Of a stretch of DNA of 64,000 nt, positions 1 through 7,552 are shown one piece after another. The stretch is from a virus. The notes beneath the pieces were generated by a model, which did not search any database, was not told where the DNA came from, and saw only the letters and a program-made list of their open reading frames with translations. The DNA lies in IMG/VR virus record IMGVR_UViG_3300046616_000314, positions 412,616 to 476,615 of that record. One strand, 5' to 3'. The position numbers and the translations under genes were made by a program. Within the stretch, counting starts at the first letter, position 1. Every line of letters starts with the position of its first letter.

Positions 1-684
1 TTTGCACAAATTGATGCGCGGTCACGTCGTCTTCAAACTCGCGCCGATCTACTTCGTAAAAATTATAACGATGCGAAGGTTTCGCAATTAGAAGCCGACA
101 TTCGCGATGGTTCAACAAACGCTTATAGCGAAGACACATTCGGGGAAGACTACGTTCCTACCTATGACTCTACGCTGAAGATTTCTTATCAGTCTCAGAC
201 CGATGAATCTACCAACGCTCAAGGAACGGGTTTCTTGGGTCACTGGCATCGCGGCGAGAGCTTGACGGGTTCGTTGTTCAACCAATTGTATCAGCCGATG
301 AACAACGCAATGTTCAAGATCAGCATTGATATTCGCGGCGATCCTTATTGGTTGGGAGCTTCGAACTTGGATCGTCGTGCATTGTTGAATGGGCTGACCT
401 TGAAGCAATCGCAACATGCTGATCTCAAGGCTTTGCCGACTTTCGTTCAACATGACACGGCGTTTGCTTTGAACTTCCGCTTCCCCGCTCGTATCGATCC
501 CGAAACTCAAATCCCAGAAATCCGCAAGGACGATTCGTTTAACGGTGTTTACGTTGTGACGATGATCAAAAGCGTATTCTCGGATGGGGCTTTCACACAA
601 ACACTAGACGCTTACAAACTTCCTTTGGTCAACATGGTTGGTCAGAGCAATCCTAAGACGACAGACGCCGGTACAATTCAATGA
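1..684 (+). CDS. Baseplate hub protein, 3' part only (gp27-like by position)
   Basis: The reading frame is open from base 1, so the 5' end lies outside the window; 227 codons are visible. The C-terminal part has alternating hydrophobic beta-strand character and ends with an F-N-G-V-Y...F-S-D-G-x-F-T-Q-T-L pattern typical of hub or late-control-type tail proteins. The stop overlaps the start of the next gene (ATGA), which is the gp5-like hub/lysin. In T4-type phages gp27 and gp5 form the hub together, so position supports a gp27-like role. The homology itself is inferred, not shown. Confidence 0.5.
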   Translation, partial: FAQIDARSRRLQTRADLLRKNYNDAKVSQLEADIRDGSTNAYSEDTFGEDYVPTYDSTLKISYQSQTDESTNAQGTGFLGHWHRGESLTGSLFNQLYQPMNNAMFKISIDIRGDPYWLGASNLDRRALLNGLTLKQSQHADLKALPTFVQHDTAFALNFRFPARIDPETQIPEIRKDDSFNGVYVVTMIKSVFSDGAFTQTLDAYKLPLVNMVGQSNPKTTDAGTIQ

Positions 685-2669
685 GTATGAACCTTAATAA
701 AACGCCGCCCGGTTTTAAGCCTAATGCTGGTGCATTAGGTCGGGTGGTTGACAACACAACCTATGTTGGTTTCGTAAAATATAATCAAGATGTTCAGCGC
801 ATGGGGCGTCTTGGCGTCTACATTCCTGAATTGGGTGGTGATCCTCGTGACCCCGAAAGCTGGTTCACGGTGTCGTATGCTTCGCCCTTTGCGGGCGCGA
901 CTTCTGCGCACAAAACGGTCAAAGATTCGAAGACCATGGACGGTTCACAAACCTCCTATGGTATGTGGATGGTTCCGCCCGATCTTGAAAACGAAGTGCT
1001 CGTTACGTTCGTAAATGGCAACACGGCGCGTGGTTTCTGGTTTGCCTGTGTTTGGCAGCAGAACATGAACCACATGGTTCCAGGCTTGGCTTCGAATATT
1101 ACGACTGAGCCACCGGATAAGCAAACCCAGTGTGGCTCTCTGCCTCCGGTCACGGAATATAATAAAAATAGCACGGTCAATGCTGACGAACCACAACGCC
1201 CGGTGTTCGCACCCCTGGCGACGGGACTATCTAAACAAGGATTGTTTAGTGATCTTGAACGCGGGGTGTCTTCCACTTCGGCACGTCGTGAGGCTCCGTC
1301 TCACGTGTTCGGTTTCCTGACCCCTCGCGGCAACAGCATCCACGTCGATGACAATCCGGTCAACGAATTCATCCGTATGCGTACACGTTCGGGCGCGCAA
1401 GTGCTTGTCCATGAGACGACAGGTTATGTGTATATCAATTCTAAGGACGGTAATTCGTGGATCGAAGTTTCTGACGTTGGTATCGATATCTATAGCGCGG
1501 GTGCAGTCAGTGTTCGCACCGAAGGTACCTTGAACCTTCACGCCGATAAAGATGTAAATCTTGAAGCCGATGGTAATTTGAATTTGCGTGCGGGTAAGAA
1601 TATTACCATGCAAGCCCCTGGCACGATGAACGTTCTCACCAACGGTGGTCTGATCTTGGAGACCGGTGGTAAGGCAAGCATCAATGCAGGTAGCGATGTC
1701 TTGTTCGCTTCGGGTGGTGCATTGCGTCTTGGCGCCGCTGGCGACATTTCTCAAGCCTCTGGGGGCATGAATGTGCGGTCGGCATCAGTGATCCACGACA
1801 ACACGTCTACGGCGGCTCCTGCCCCCTCTCCTGCGGCTCCTACGCTACCTACGGCGACTACGGTTGCCTCAACAACAGGAAGCCCGCCTTGCTACGCTGA
1901 AGCGTCTCGTCAATCGATCACCAATCGTTTCCCGTCTCACGAACCTTGGGGCGGACACCCTAAGCGCGGTATTGCCATTCCTGAAACGCATGATGCGATT
2001 GCAGCATCACCGGAAGAAGTGGGCACGCCTAATCAAGTCACGGGTTCTGGTAAGGTTCTACCCGAGGCTATTCCGGCTGACACGTCTCCGAAGACGACAG
2101 CTTGTAACGCTAAGATCAGCCAGACCGTGTTGACGGCTATCCGTGCAGCGGCAGGGAAGACCGGTATGGACTTTGGAATCCTCATGGCTGTCTGTCACCA
2201 AGAAAGCTCGTTCAACCCCTCTGCGGGGGCTTCTACGTCCAGCGCGAAGGGTCTCTACCAGTTCACGTCGGGAACATGGGCGAGCGTGTGGAAACAGTAC
2301 GGCGCGGCAAATCAAGTCGGACAGTCCGATTGGTTCGATGCACGCTCAAATGCGCTGCTAGGCGCCTACTTCTCGCGGGACAATGGGAATTTGTTACGTA
2401 AGCAAGGCATCGACCCGGTTTCAGCAGCCGACTACTATATGGTTCACTTCTTGGGCGTTGGTGGTGGTCCTAAGTTCCTAAAGGCTGTGAAGAGTGATCC
2501 TAATACGCTATGCTCTACTGTTGTTTCGGCAGCGGGCATTAATGCAAACCGATCTATCTTTATCAAGAACGGTCAGATGCAAACAGTTGGACAGGTTTAT
2601 AACTACTTCCGCAACAAACTTGATCCTCTGGCTAAGTGCTATGAGAAATATAAGACACCGGCTGCTTAG
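681..2669 (+). CDS. gp5-like baseplate hub spike with C-terminal lytic transglycosylase domain
   Basis: 662 residues. Three parts are visible. Residues about 20-140 look like the OB-fold of gp5/VgrG hubs (Y-V-G-F-V...D-x-x-x-M-G-R-L-G-V-Y-I-P). Residues about 280-350 are short repeats (L-N-L-x-A-D-x-D-V-N-L-E-A) like the gp5/VgrG beta-helix needle. After a Pro/Ala-rich linker (about 373-395), residues 480-620 match an SLT/goose-type transglycosylase, with the likely catalytic Glu508 in HQESSFNP followed by G-L-Y-Q-F. It would pierce the outer membrane and cut peptidoglycan during injection. In T4 gp5 the lysozyme sits between OB-fold and needle and is a different fold; here the enzyme is C-terminal. 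The start overlaps the previous stop. Confidence 0.85.
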   Translation: MSMNLNKTPPGFKPNAGALGRVVDNTTYVGFVKYNQDVQRMGRLGVYIPELGGDPRDPESWFTVSYASPFAGATSAHKTVKDSKTMDGSQTSYGMWMVPPDLENEVLVTFVNGNTARGFWFACVWQQNMNHMVPGLASNITTEPPDKQTQCGSLPPVTEYNKNSTVNADEPQRPVFAPLATGLSKQGLFSDLERGVSSTSARREAPSHVFGFLTPRGNSIHVDDNPVNEFIRMRTRSGAQVLVHETTGYVYINSKDGNSWIEVSDVGIDIYSAGAVSVRTEGTLNLHADKDVNLEADGNLNLRAGKNITMQAPGTMNVLTNGGLILETGGKASINAGSDVLFASGGALRLGAAGDISQASGGMNVRSASVIHDNTSTAAPAPSPAAPTLPTATTVASTTGSPPCYAEASRQSITNRFPSHEPWGGHPKRGIAIPETHDAIAASPEEVGTPNQVTGSGKVLPEAIPADTSPKTTACNAKISQTVLTAIRAAAGKTGMDFGILMAVCHQESSFNPSAGASTSSAKGLYQFTSGTWASVWKQYGAANQVGQSDWFDARSNALLGAYFSRDNGNLLRKQGIDPVSAADYYMVHFLGVGGGPKFLKAVKSDPNTLCSTVVSAAGINANRSIFIKNGQMQTVGQVYNYFRNKLDPLAKCYEKYKTPAA

Positions 2670-2672
2670 TCG

Positions 2673-2701
2673 TTGACATGATTGGGGTTCTTTCGTAGCC
2701 T
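2673..2701 (+). promoter_or_regulatory. Possible sigma70-type promoter
   Basis: TTGACA at 2673-2678 and TAGCCT at 2696-2701, 17 nt apart, just after the hub stop. The -10 is weak, so this is tentative. It would serve the 63-aa gene at 2728. Confidence 0.3.
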
Positions 2702-2717
2702 GATGGTCTTACGAAAG
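2690..2717 (+). promoter_or_regulatory. Hairpin overlapping the ribosome binding site of the 2728 gene
   Basis: CTTTCGTA (2690-2697) pairs perfectly with TACGAAAG (2710-2717) around a 12-nt loop, and weaker pairs extend outward. The Shine-Dalgarno AAAGGA (2714-2719) lies in the 3' arm, so the fold could hide the start. It lacks a T-tract, which argues against a simple terminator. Confidence 0.45.
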
Positions 2718-2727
2718 GACTTCCGAC

Positions 2728-2919
2728 ATGACTGATCGCGCCGGTTACGTGATTTTCTACAATGAGGATGAATCAACGGTTGTCGCCATTCTGAAGGTCG
2801 CCAGCTTCGATATTGCTTCGAAATTGGTAGATAAAATCCCGGCGGATGCTTGTGACCAAGAGGGTTACGACATTTTTGCTTCTATTCATGCCGTGGATAA
2901 TCTTTTGATCAATCCATAA
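2728..2919 (+). CDS. Small unknown protein, 63 aa
   Basis: ATG start with AAAGGAC nine bases upstream. No family recognised. A compact acidic protein with alternating hydrophobic segments and no membrane segment or cysteine cluster. First of four small + genes between the hub gene and the fibre block; the strong promoter at 2928 starts only after it, so it may be expressed separately. Confidence 0.6.
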   Translation: MTDRAGYVIFYNEDESTVVAILKVASFDIASKLVDKIPADACDQEGYDIFASIHAVDNLLINP

Positions 2920-2927
2920 GTTTGTTC

Positions 2928-2955
2928 TTGACACTGTTGGTGAGTATGCTATCTT
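2928..2955 (+). promoter_or_regulatory. Strong sigma70-like promoter, TTGACA-N16-TATCTT
   Basis: TTGACA at 2928-2933, TATCTT at 2950-2955, spacer 16, with an extended -10 (TGC before the hexamer). Predicted start about 2962 gives a leader of some 23 nt before the ATG at 2985. It resembles the promoter at 20281 closely, including the TATGC preceding the -10. Confidence 0.75.
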
Positions 2956-2984
2956 GTATTCATCAACAGCGCGGAGATTTCTTT

Positions 2985-3317
2985 ATGACTACCCTGACTC
3001 AAAAGGAAATGGTTCAAGAACTCGCGCTGCAATTCACGTCGAATTTCCTCGGCAAGTATACGGTCGAGCAAGCCATCAGCATGATGCTCCCGTACTGCTT
3101 CGCCTACGGTCGCGATAATCCGAGCCTCGTTCAATTCTACAGCAACGACGAAACCGATGTCGAGGCGTCGGCTCGCCTGCGCTTCTGCGACTTCCTCACC
3201 AACAAGATCACCATCATGCAGTTCGTGGAAGACGTGTTCCGTCATGCCGCGACGCAAGTCGCCTATGAGAAGGTTGCCGAAAACGCCGCTCGCGAAGCCG
3301 CCAAGGCGAGCGTGTAA
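2985..3317 (+). CDS. Small unknown protein, 110 aa
   Basis: Start chosen at 2985, where GGAG lies seven to eight bases upstream and just downstream of the promoter; an upstream in-frame extension to 2922 would run through the promoter. Mostly helical in appearance with an alanine-rich C-terminal helix. No family recognised. Likely an early, host-takeover type gene because of its promoter; this is inference. Confidence 0.7.
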   Translation: MTTLTQKEMVQELALQFTSNFLGKYTVEQAISMMLPYCFAYGRDNPSLVQFYSNDETDVEASARLRFCDFLTNKITIMQFVEDVFRHAATQVAYEKVAENAAREAAKASV

Positions 3318-3318
3318 G

Positions 3319-3549
3319 ATGGGCAAGCAACAAAAGATTCGCCATCGGATCGATGCTGTTCCGCAAGTCGGTCAACGCATTCAGTTCGGTCAGACACAAG
3401 ATGGTCCCTGGCGCCAAGGTTTGGTGATCGAGCCCAGCCTTCGCGATGACTATTTCGCTGGCGTGGGTGATGACGTTCGCATCAAGCCCGATGACGGCGA
3501 TCTGCTTCTGATCCCGAGCAAGACATATTTGTATTGGTCTTATATCTGA
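3319..3549 (+). CDS. Small unknown protein, 76 aa
   Basis: ATG one base after the preceding stop, so probably translated by coupling. Sequence such as V-G-Q-R-I-Q-F-G...R-Q-G-L-V-I-E suggests a small beta-barrel (SH3-like) protein, but I cannot assign a family. Directly followed by the next ATG at 3550. Confidence 0.65.
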   Translation: MGKQQKIRHRIDAVPQVGQRIQFGQTQDGPWRQGLVIEPSLRDDYFAGVGDDVRIKPDDGDLLLIPSKTYLYWSYI

Positions 3550-3813
3550 ATGAAAACGCCGTTTAAACTTCGCGTTCTGTCGCGATGCTGTTATGCCCTG
3601 GCGAGCTTGACCGAATGGTTGGCTCGCCAGAATGATATCCCGACATACCATGCCGATTCTGATTTCGGCAACATGGTGATGCTCTCCAAGAGCGAACCCG
3701 TTGAACGAGAATGCACGGGTTTCCTGAACGGAACGGGTGTCTATGCCCTGAAGCAAAAGGGTGGTTTCTGGTTCCGGCGAGAATTCGGTAAGTGGATCGT
3801 AGTCGGTCGTTAG
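3550..3813 (+). CDS. Small unknown protein, 87 aa
   Basis: Start abuts the preceding stop. Basic N-terminus (residues 1-30) and a C-terminal beta-rich part (G-G-F-W-F-R-R-E-F-G-K-W). Last gene of the + operon; its TAG overlaps the stop of the convergent fibre gene by three bases in a TTAG arrangement, with no terminator between them. Confidence 0.6.
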   Translation: MKTPFKLRVLSRCCYALASLTEWLARQNDIPTYHADSDFGNMVMLSKSEPVERECTGFLNGTGVYALKQKGGFWFRREFGKWIVVGR

Positions 3814-4994
3814 GTCTTCATAATATAAGCAAGAACCACGTGAGCCGGTAGAACGGATACCGAGCCTGTGTGGGTGTGCGAGCCCGCCGCATCCGTCGCG
3901 CCGCCCGAGTGGGTGTGCGTAGCAGTAGGCATTGGGTGATCGTGGGGTTGACCACCACCTTCATTTTCGGTGAAATAAAGCTTCGTTGCTTTAATACCGT
4001 TGCTTCCCGAATAACCGAAGCCCGAACCAACCCACGGCACGCCCGCGCCGTCTGGCGATGTTGCATGTCGGTGACTTGGGATTTGTGCTGTCGTCAAGGT
4101 CGTAGGACCCGTGACACCGCCGGGCGGGAATGCAGCAGCGGCAGGAACGTTGAACCCGTGGGCGTGGCTTCCGTCCGCACTTGTAGTGAATGACGATGTA
4201 GCCGAGCCGCCGGTTGCTCCGGTTGACGATGCACCACCGTAGACAAAGCGATTGACAAGGTTCGGTGTGCCGTTGTTTCCGTCACATAGAACCCAACCAG
4301 CAGGGATCGAGCCAGCGGACGGCGCCCACATGGTGACGATGCCGCGAGGAACTAAGTCGTTGCCTTGTTCCTGAATTTTTGCGCCTGTACCAGATACGTT
4401 GAGCTTTTTATTGTTGCCCGAGATCGTCAGCGAACCGATCTTGGTTTGATCGGTGTTGTCCAGGGTGACAACGTTGTTTGCTACGGCATAGCGGGGATCA
4501 AGTGTGTTGTTTGCGACTGCGTTAGTTACAGCCGTAATACGACCATCGGTTCCGACTGTGATCGTTCCAGGGGTGTAGGTTCCAGCCGCCAGACCGGGTT
4601 GTGTCTTTATATGGAGATCAAGGACGCCTGTGTTGGCGTTATATGTTCCGGTGACATCACCAGCCGGTGTAATAACAACGGCAGGCGGGTCTTCACTAAC
4701 GTTGCTCCAAGTGTTGGAAGCTCTGAAAAATTTAATGCGATCAACGTTTGGATCGTACCAAGTCTGACCCACTAGAGGATTTGCGGGAGCCGTTGCCGAA
4801 TTGAAATTTTCAGCAAGGCGAACAAAATTTTCCGCGTTATCTTGCGCGTAATCACGCGCGCCGACACGTTGTAGATTCAGACCAGCAGTTTCATAAGAAA
4901 CACTATTGGCGAATAGAACACTACTGACGGTGATGGCAGGATTGTAGTTGCCACCATCAATTTTAGTAATTGAATATTCGTATTCGTCAGCCAT
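3810..4994 (-). CDS. Tail fibre protein with phage tail collar domain
   Basis: 394 residues. The N-terminal 95 residues carry a fibre-attachment pattern (N-F-V-R-L-x-E-N-F...P-L-V-G-Q-T-W-Y-D) that is also in the gene at 5929. A repeat I-T-V-G-T-D-G-R-I-T-A lies near the middle and is shared with the same neighbour. Residues about 217-255 match the tail-collar domain (P-A-G-W-V-L-C-D-G-N-N-G-T-P-N-L). The C-terminus is His/Gly/Thr-rich. Likely a receptor-binding or short fibre. A late motif lies 29 nt upstream. Confidence 0.8.
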   Translation of the reverse strand: MADEYEYSITKIDGGNYNPAITVSSVLFANSVSYETAGLNLQRVGARDYAQDNAENFVRLAENFNSATAPANPLVGQTWYDPNVDRIKFFRASNTWSNVSEDPPAVVITPAGDVTGTYNANTGVLDLHIKTQPGLAAGTYTPGTITVGTDGRITAVTNAVANNTLDPRYAVANNVVTLDNTDQTKIGSLTISGNNKKLNVSGTGAKIQEQGNDLVPRGIVTMWAPSAGSIPAGWVLCDGNNGTPNLVNRFVYGGASSTGATGGSATSSFTTSADGSHAHGFNVPAAAAFPPGGVTGPTTLTTAQIPSHRHATSPDGAGVPWVGSGFGYSGSNGIKATKLYFTENEGGGQPHDHPMPTATHTHSGGATDAAGSHTHTGSVSVLPAHVVLAYIMKT

Positions 4995-5023
4995 AATACA
5001 CGCCCTATCAGTAGGTTATCGTA

Positions 5024-5030
5024 TATTTAG
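5024..5030 (-). promoter_or_regulatory. Late-type promoter motif CTAAATA
   Basis: Read on the - strand; 29 nt upstream of the fibre start at 4994. Matches the core of the T4 late promoter (TATAAATA) except at the first positions. Confidence 0.5.
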
Positions 5031-5929
5031 GCTAATGGACCCCGTACATCACCGTATACTGCCCAGCTAATGTTGCCAGAGAGTTGAGCCGCATATCCAG
5101 CCGCGCCGGGGTGAGGCAATTCAGGATCGTTAGGATTGTAAGGTCCGCGTGCATCAGCACCGGGACCGCCCGGTTGTCCAAGATTTCCGCCGTAGCCACC
5201 GTTGTTAGGAGGTTTAGGACCACCGGTCGTTAATGTGCCGTTAGCCGAAGCCGCTGCGGCGCCAGTTTGAACCGGTTGACCCTTGCCAGGATCAAACCCG
5301 GCGCCACCAGCCCCGGCATCAGTAGACGGTTGGAAGATAGCGCGCATACCCATTGCACCGCCGCCACCGCCGCCGCCAACAACACCATAATTGATAACGG
5401 TCATCGGATAACCTGCCCAAATCGCAGTCCCGCCGCGCTCACCGCTAAAGTCGCCGCCGCGACCGTCATCAAAATTGATCTGGTTTCCACCGGCTCCACC
5501 CTTACCAACGAGATACGAGCCCGCCGGGATGGTGAGAGTGATAGTTGATCCAGGCGAAATGTTACCGGTAGTGAAAGCAGGAACACCCGTTGATGTTGAA
5601 CCCAGGACATTTGCCCCGTAAGTCATGGAACCAGAATATCCAGGGACACTACCCGGTCCAGGCTTTTGTGGTGTAGCAATAACCGTGATGTTCGCGATCA
5701 TCGGTGTAGAACCATCCCAGCCAGCAGCCCGAGCCGCATTCTCTAGATTATAGTTGTAGCCAACGGCAGTATCGGTGAATTCGAAACCTAGTCCGAAGAC
5801 CTTCCGCCACGTGCCTTGTTCATTGACCCATTTTTCGCGCATAGAAACCCACGAACCATTTACTTTTACATAAATGTTTTGGGCTTTGCGCCATGCACCA
5901 GCAGCATATAAATGGGTTTCAATAGGCAT
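5027..5929 (-). CDS. Glycine-rich tail protein, probable fibre-tip adhesin
   Basis: About 300 residues from the ATG at 5929, which overlaps the upstream stop as TAATG; an in-frame start at 5944 also exists. The N-terminus holds two W-containing repeats (A-W-R-K-A...S-W-V-S-M-R-E-K-W...T-W-R-K-V) typical of phage tail attachment segments. The rest is glycine-rich with G-G-A-G-G and a run of seven Gly, reminiscent of the polyglycine adhesins (gp38 type) at fibre tips of some T-even phages. Function inferred from composition and position among fibre genes. Confidence 0.65.
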   Translation of the reverse strand: MPIETHLYAAGAWRKAQNIYVKVNGSWVSMREKWVNEQGTWRKVFGLGFEFTDTAVGYNYNLENAARAAGWDGSTPMIANITVIATPQKPGPGSVPGYSGSMTYGANVLGSTSTGVPAFTTGNISPGSTITLTIPAGSYLVGKGGAGGNQINFDDGRGGDFSGERGGTAIWAGYPMTVINYGVVGGGGGGGAMGMRAIFQPSTDAGAGGAGFDPGKGQPVQTGAAAASANGTLTTGGPKPPNNGGYGGNLGQPGGPGADARGPYNPNDPELPHPGAAGYAAQLSGNISWAVYGDVRGPLA

Positions 5930-6801
5930 TAGTAGCGATACCAAACGTCTCCATCAACGCCGCCCGATGGGGCATTGGGAGAAACCGTCACGTTATAAAT
6001 TGAAGAAATTCCGCCTTGGAAGACACGAGTAGTTTTCGCATCAACGTCTTGTTTACGCGCAGCCGATGACGGTTGGTTCGGAGCTTGAAGCAGCAATTGA
6101 CCGCCCATTGTGTCGCCAGACTTAGCAACATAGCCAGCCAAAACAGCCGGATTGACTGGAACATAACCCAAGGCATTGTTGATGCCAGCGGCGTTATTAA
6201 TGAAACCTAGCGGGTTTGCGGTACCATTGTACGGAGTGTAGCCTAGAAGATCGGTGATATCTTGTGCGACAACAACCACGTTCGCGATAAGAGGTCCGCG
6301 ACCGCCTTGGAACGTAATCGAGTAAACGGGCGTCGTGATGTCGTTACCTGTTAGACCGCTACCAGCAGCCGTAATACGACCATCGGCGCCAACGGTAATG
6401 TTTGCTGATTGGTAGACACCAGCGATGACACCGGTGTTCGACAAGGTAACGGGAATAGCGACATCCGCCGTACCATCGAACGAAACGGAGCCACTTGCCG
6501 CGCCTGACAAAGAAATAGTGCGAGGAGTTGACAGTCTGGAAACCGAAAGACCGGTCCATGCACCATTGGCATACGTCTTGAAGAGACCGGTGGATGTATC
6601 GAGCCAGAGTTGACCCGTGCGACCGTTAGCGGGCTGATCGGGACCGGCACTGTTTTGTAGAAGCTTTACGAAGTTATTCGAGTAGGGTTCACCCCAATCG
6701 GTAACGTCCTTGCCCGGCAGAACGAGCGACGTGCTTGTTGAATCCACCGCATAGCGTTGAATATCGAAATCACCATCAATGGATTTTACCAAATAACTCA
6801 T
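5929..6801 (-). CDS. Tail fibre protein, paralogue of the 3810 gene N-terminal half
   Basis: 290 residues. The N-terminus has the fibre pattern D-W-G-E-P-Y-S-N-N-F-V-K-L-L-Q-N followed by G-Q-L-W-L-D-T-S-T-G, and a central I-T-V-G-A-D-G-R-I-T-A repeat, both shared with the 3810 gene. No tail-collar domain is seen. An M-G-G-Q-L-L-L-Q segment near residue 235 is common in fibre shafts. Ends in TAATG overlap with the glycine-rich gene, implying coupled expression. Confidence 0.75.
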   Translation of the reverse strand: MSYLVKSIDGDFDIQRYAVDSTSTSLVLPGKDVTDWGEPYSNNFVKLLQNSAGPDQPANGRTGQLWLDTSTGLFKTYANGAWTGLSVSRLSTPRTISLSGAASGSVSFDGTADVAIPVTLSNTGVIAGVYQSANITVGADGRITAAGSGLTGNDITTPVYSITFQGGRGPLIANVVVVAQDITDLLGYTPYNGTANPLGFINNAAGINNALGYVPVNPAVLAGYVAKSGDTMGGQLLLQAPNQPSSAARKQDVDAKTTRVFQGGISSIYNVTVSPNAPSGGVDGDVWYRY

Positions 6802-6815
6802 AAAATATTTTACCT

Positions 6816-7403
6816 TTAGCTCATAAAGATACGAATGGTGTAGACCACTTCGATAGTTCTATTTAAGGCTTTTTGAACAGGGTGAAAAATGACGTGGGTC
6901 AGAAGACGACCTTGACCAACGATAGGATCGTAAGCCTTCAAGCCCAGTTCATCGAACACGAATGCACTTTCGGTATCAGCCGCGTTATCGAACACGTCTT
7001 GACCCGAAGGTTCGCCAGCAGCCAACAGACAGGTCACAACGATATCCGAATAGGTGTCGTTTTGAGTGTGCTGGATACGCATGTAATTTGCCGAAGAATC
7101 GGCATTCAACGGCGACAGATCATCAACCACCTTGCGATAGGTTTGGTTGTAGAGTTGGGCGGTCTTACCCGTCACGTTTGGCGGGAAGTACGTTACCGCA
7201 CCAGTACCCGAGACTGTCGAGGCGCCGTTGCCAAACACCATTTCATGAATGTGACCAGTAGGACGGTTCGCCAGACTGAGAGCCAGGGCTTCGCTCATGT
7301 TTTCGAAGTGGATAGCATTCTTCTTATCAACGAGAATTTCACCAGTAATGGCGTCTCGGATAAGCACAAAGCCTTCAACAGTGGGGAACATCTTATCGCT
7401 CAT
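6816..7403 (-). CDS. Probable virion or tail-associated protein, 195 aa
   Basis: Three ATGs occur in tandem (7409, 7406, 7403). AGAAGG ends at 7410, so the third ATG has the best spacing and is chosen. The N-terminal 30 residues (G-F-V-L-I-R-D-A-I-T-G-E-I-L) resemble the neighbouring 44-aa ORF. The remainder is mixed alpha/beta with H-E-M-V-F-G-N-G-A-S-T, a segment common in phage structural proteins. Lies between fibre genes and the 1577-aa protein, so probably structural. Confidence 0.65.
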   Translation of the reverse strand: MSDKMFPTVEGFVLIRDAITGEILVDKKNAIHFENMSEALALSLANRPTGHIHEMVFGNGASTVSGTGAVTYFPPNVTGKTAQLYNQTYRKVVDDLSPLNADSSANYMRIQHTQNDTYSDIVVTCLLAAGEPSGQDVFDNAADTESAFVFDELGLKAYDPIVGQGRLLTHVIFHPVQKALNRTIEVVYTIRIFMS

Positions 7404-7527
7404 CATCATCCTTCTTATTATGGTCGCGCTTAGTCAAAAGAACTTCTCCCGAATCAATATCTTTGATCACTAGGAATTCGACCATTCGAGTATTGGTCTT
7501 ATCGTCTACGTCTTTTTCTTCGCTCAT
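7393..7527 (-). CDS. 44-aa ORF resembling the N-terminus of its downstream neighbour
   Basis: Starts at ATG 7527 and ends TAA at 7395-7393, overlapping the next gene's start region. Its core F-L-V-I-K-D-I-D-S-G-E-V-L-L aligns with F-V-L-I-R-D-A-I-T-G-E-I-L of the 6816-7403 protein, so it looks like a truncated paralogue. No clear Shine-Dalgarno; a late motif is only 11 nt upstream. It may be translated or may act only as a leader. Confidence 0.5.
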   Translation of the reverse strand: MSEEKDVDDKTNTRMVEFLVIKDIDSGEVLLTKRDHNKKDDDER

Positions 7528-7538
7528 AATGCTTTCAA

Positions 7539-7545
7539 TATTTAT
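7539..7545 (-). promoter_or_regulatory. Late-type promoter motif ATAAATA
   Basis: Preceded by C on the - strand. It sits 11 nt before the 44-aa ORF start, shorter than the usual 21-32 nt, but about 135 nt before the 6816-7403 gene. Confidence 0.45.
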
Positions 7546-7552
7546 GTGTAAA

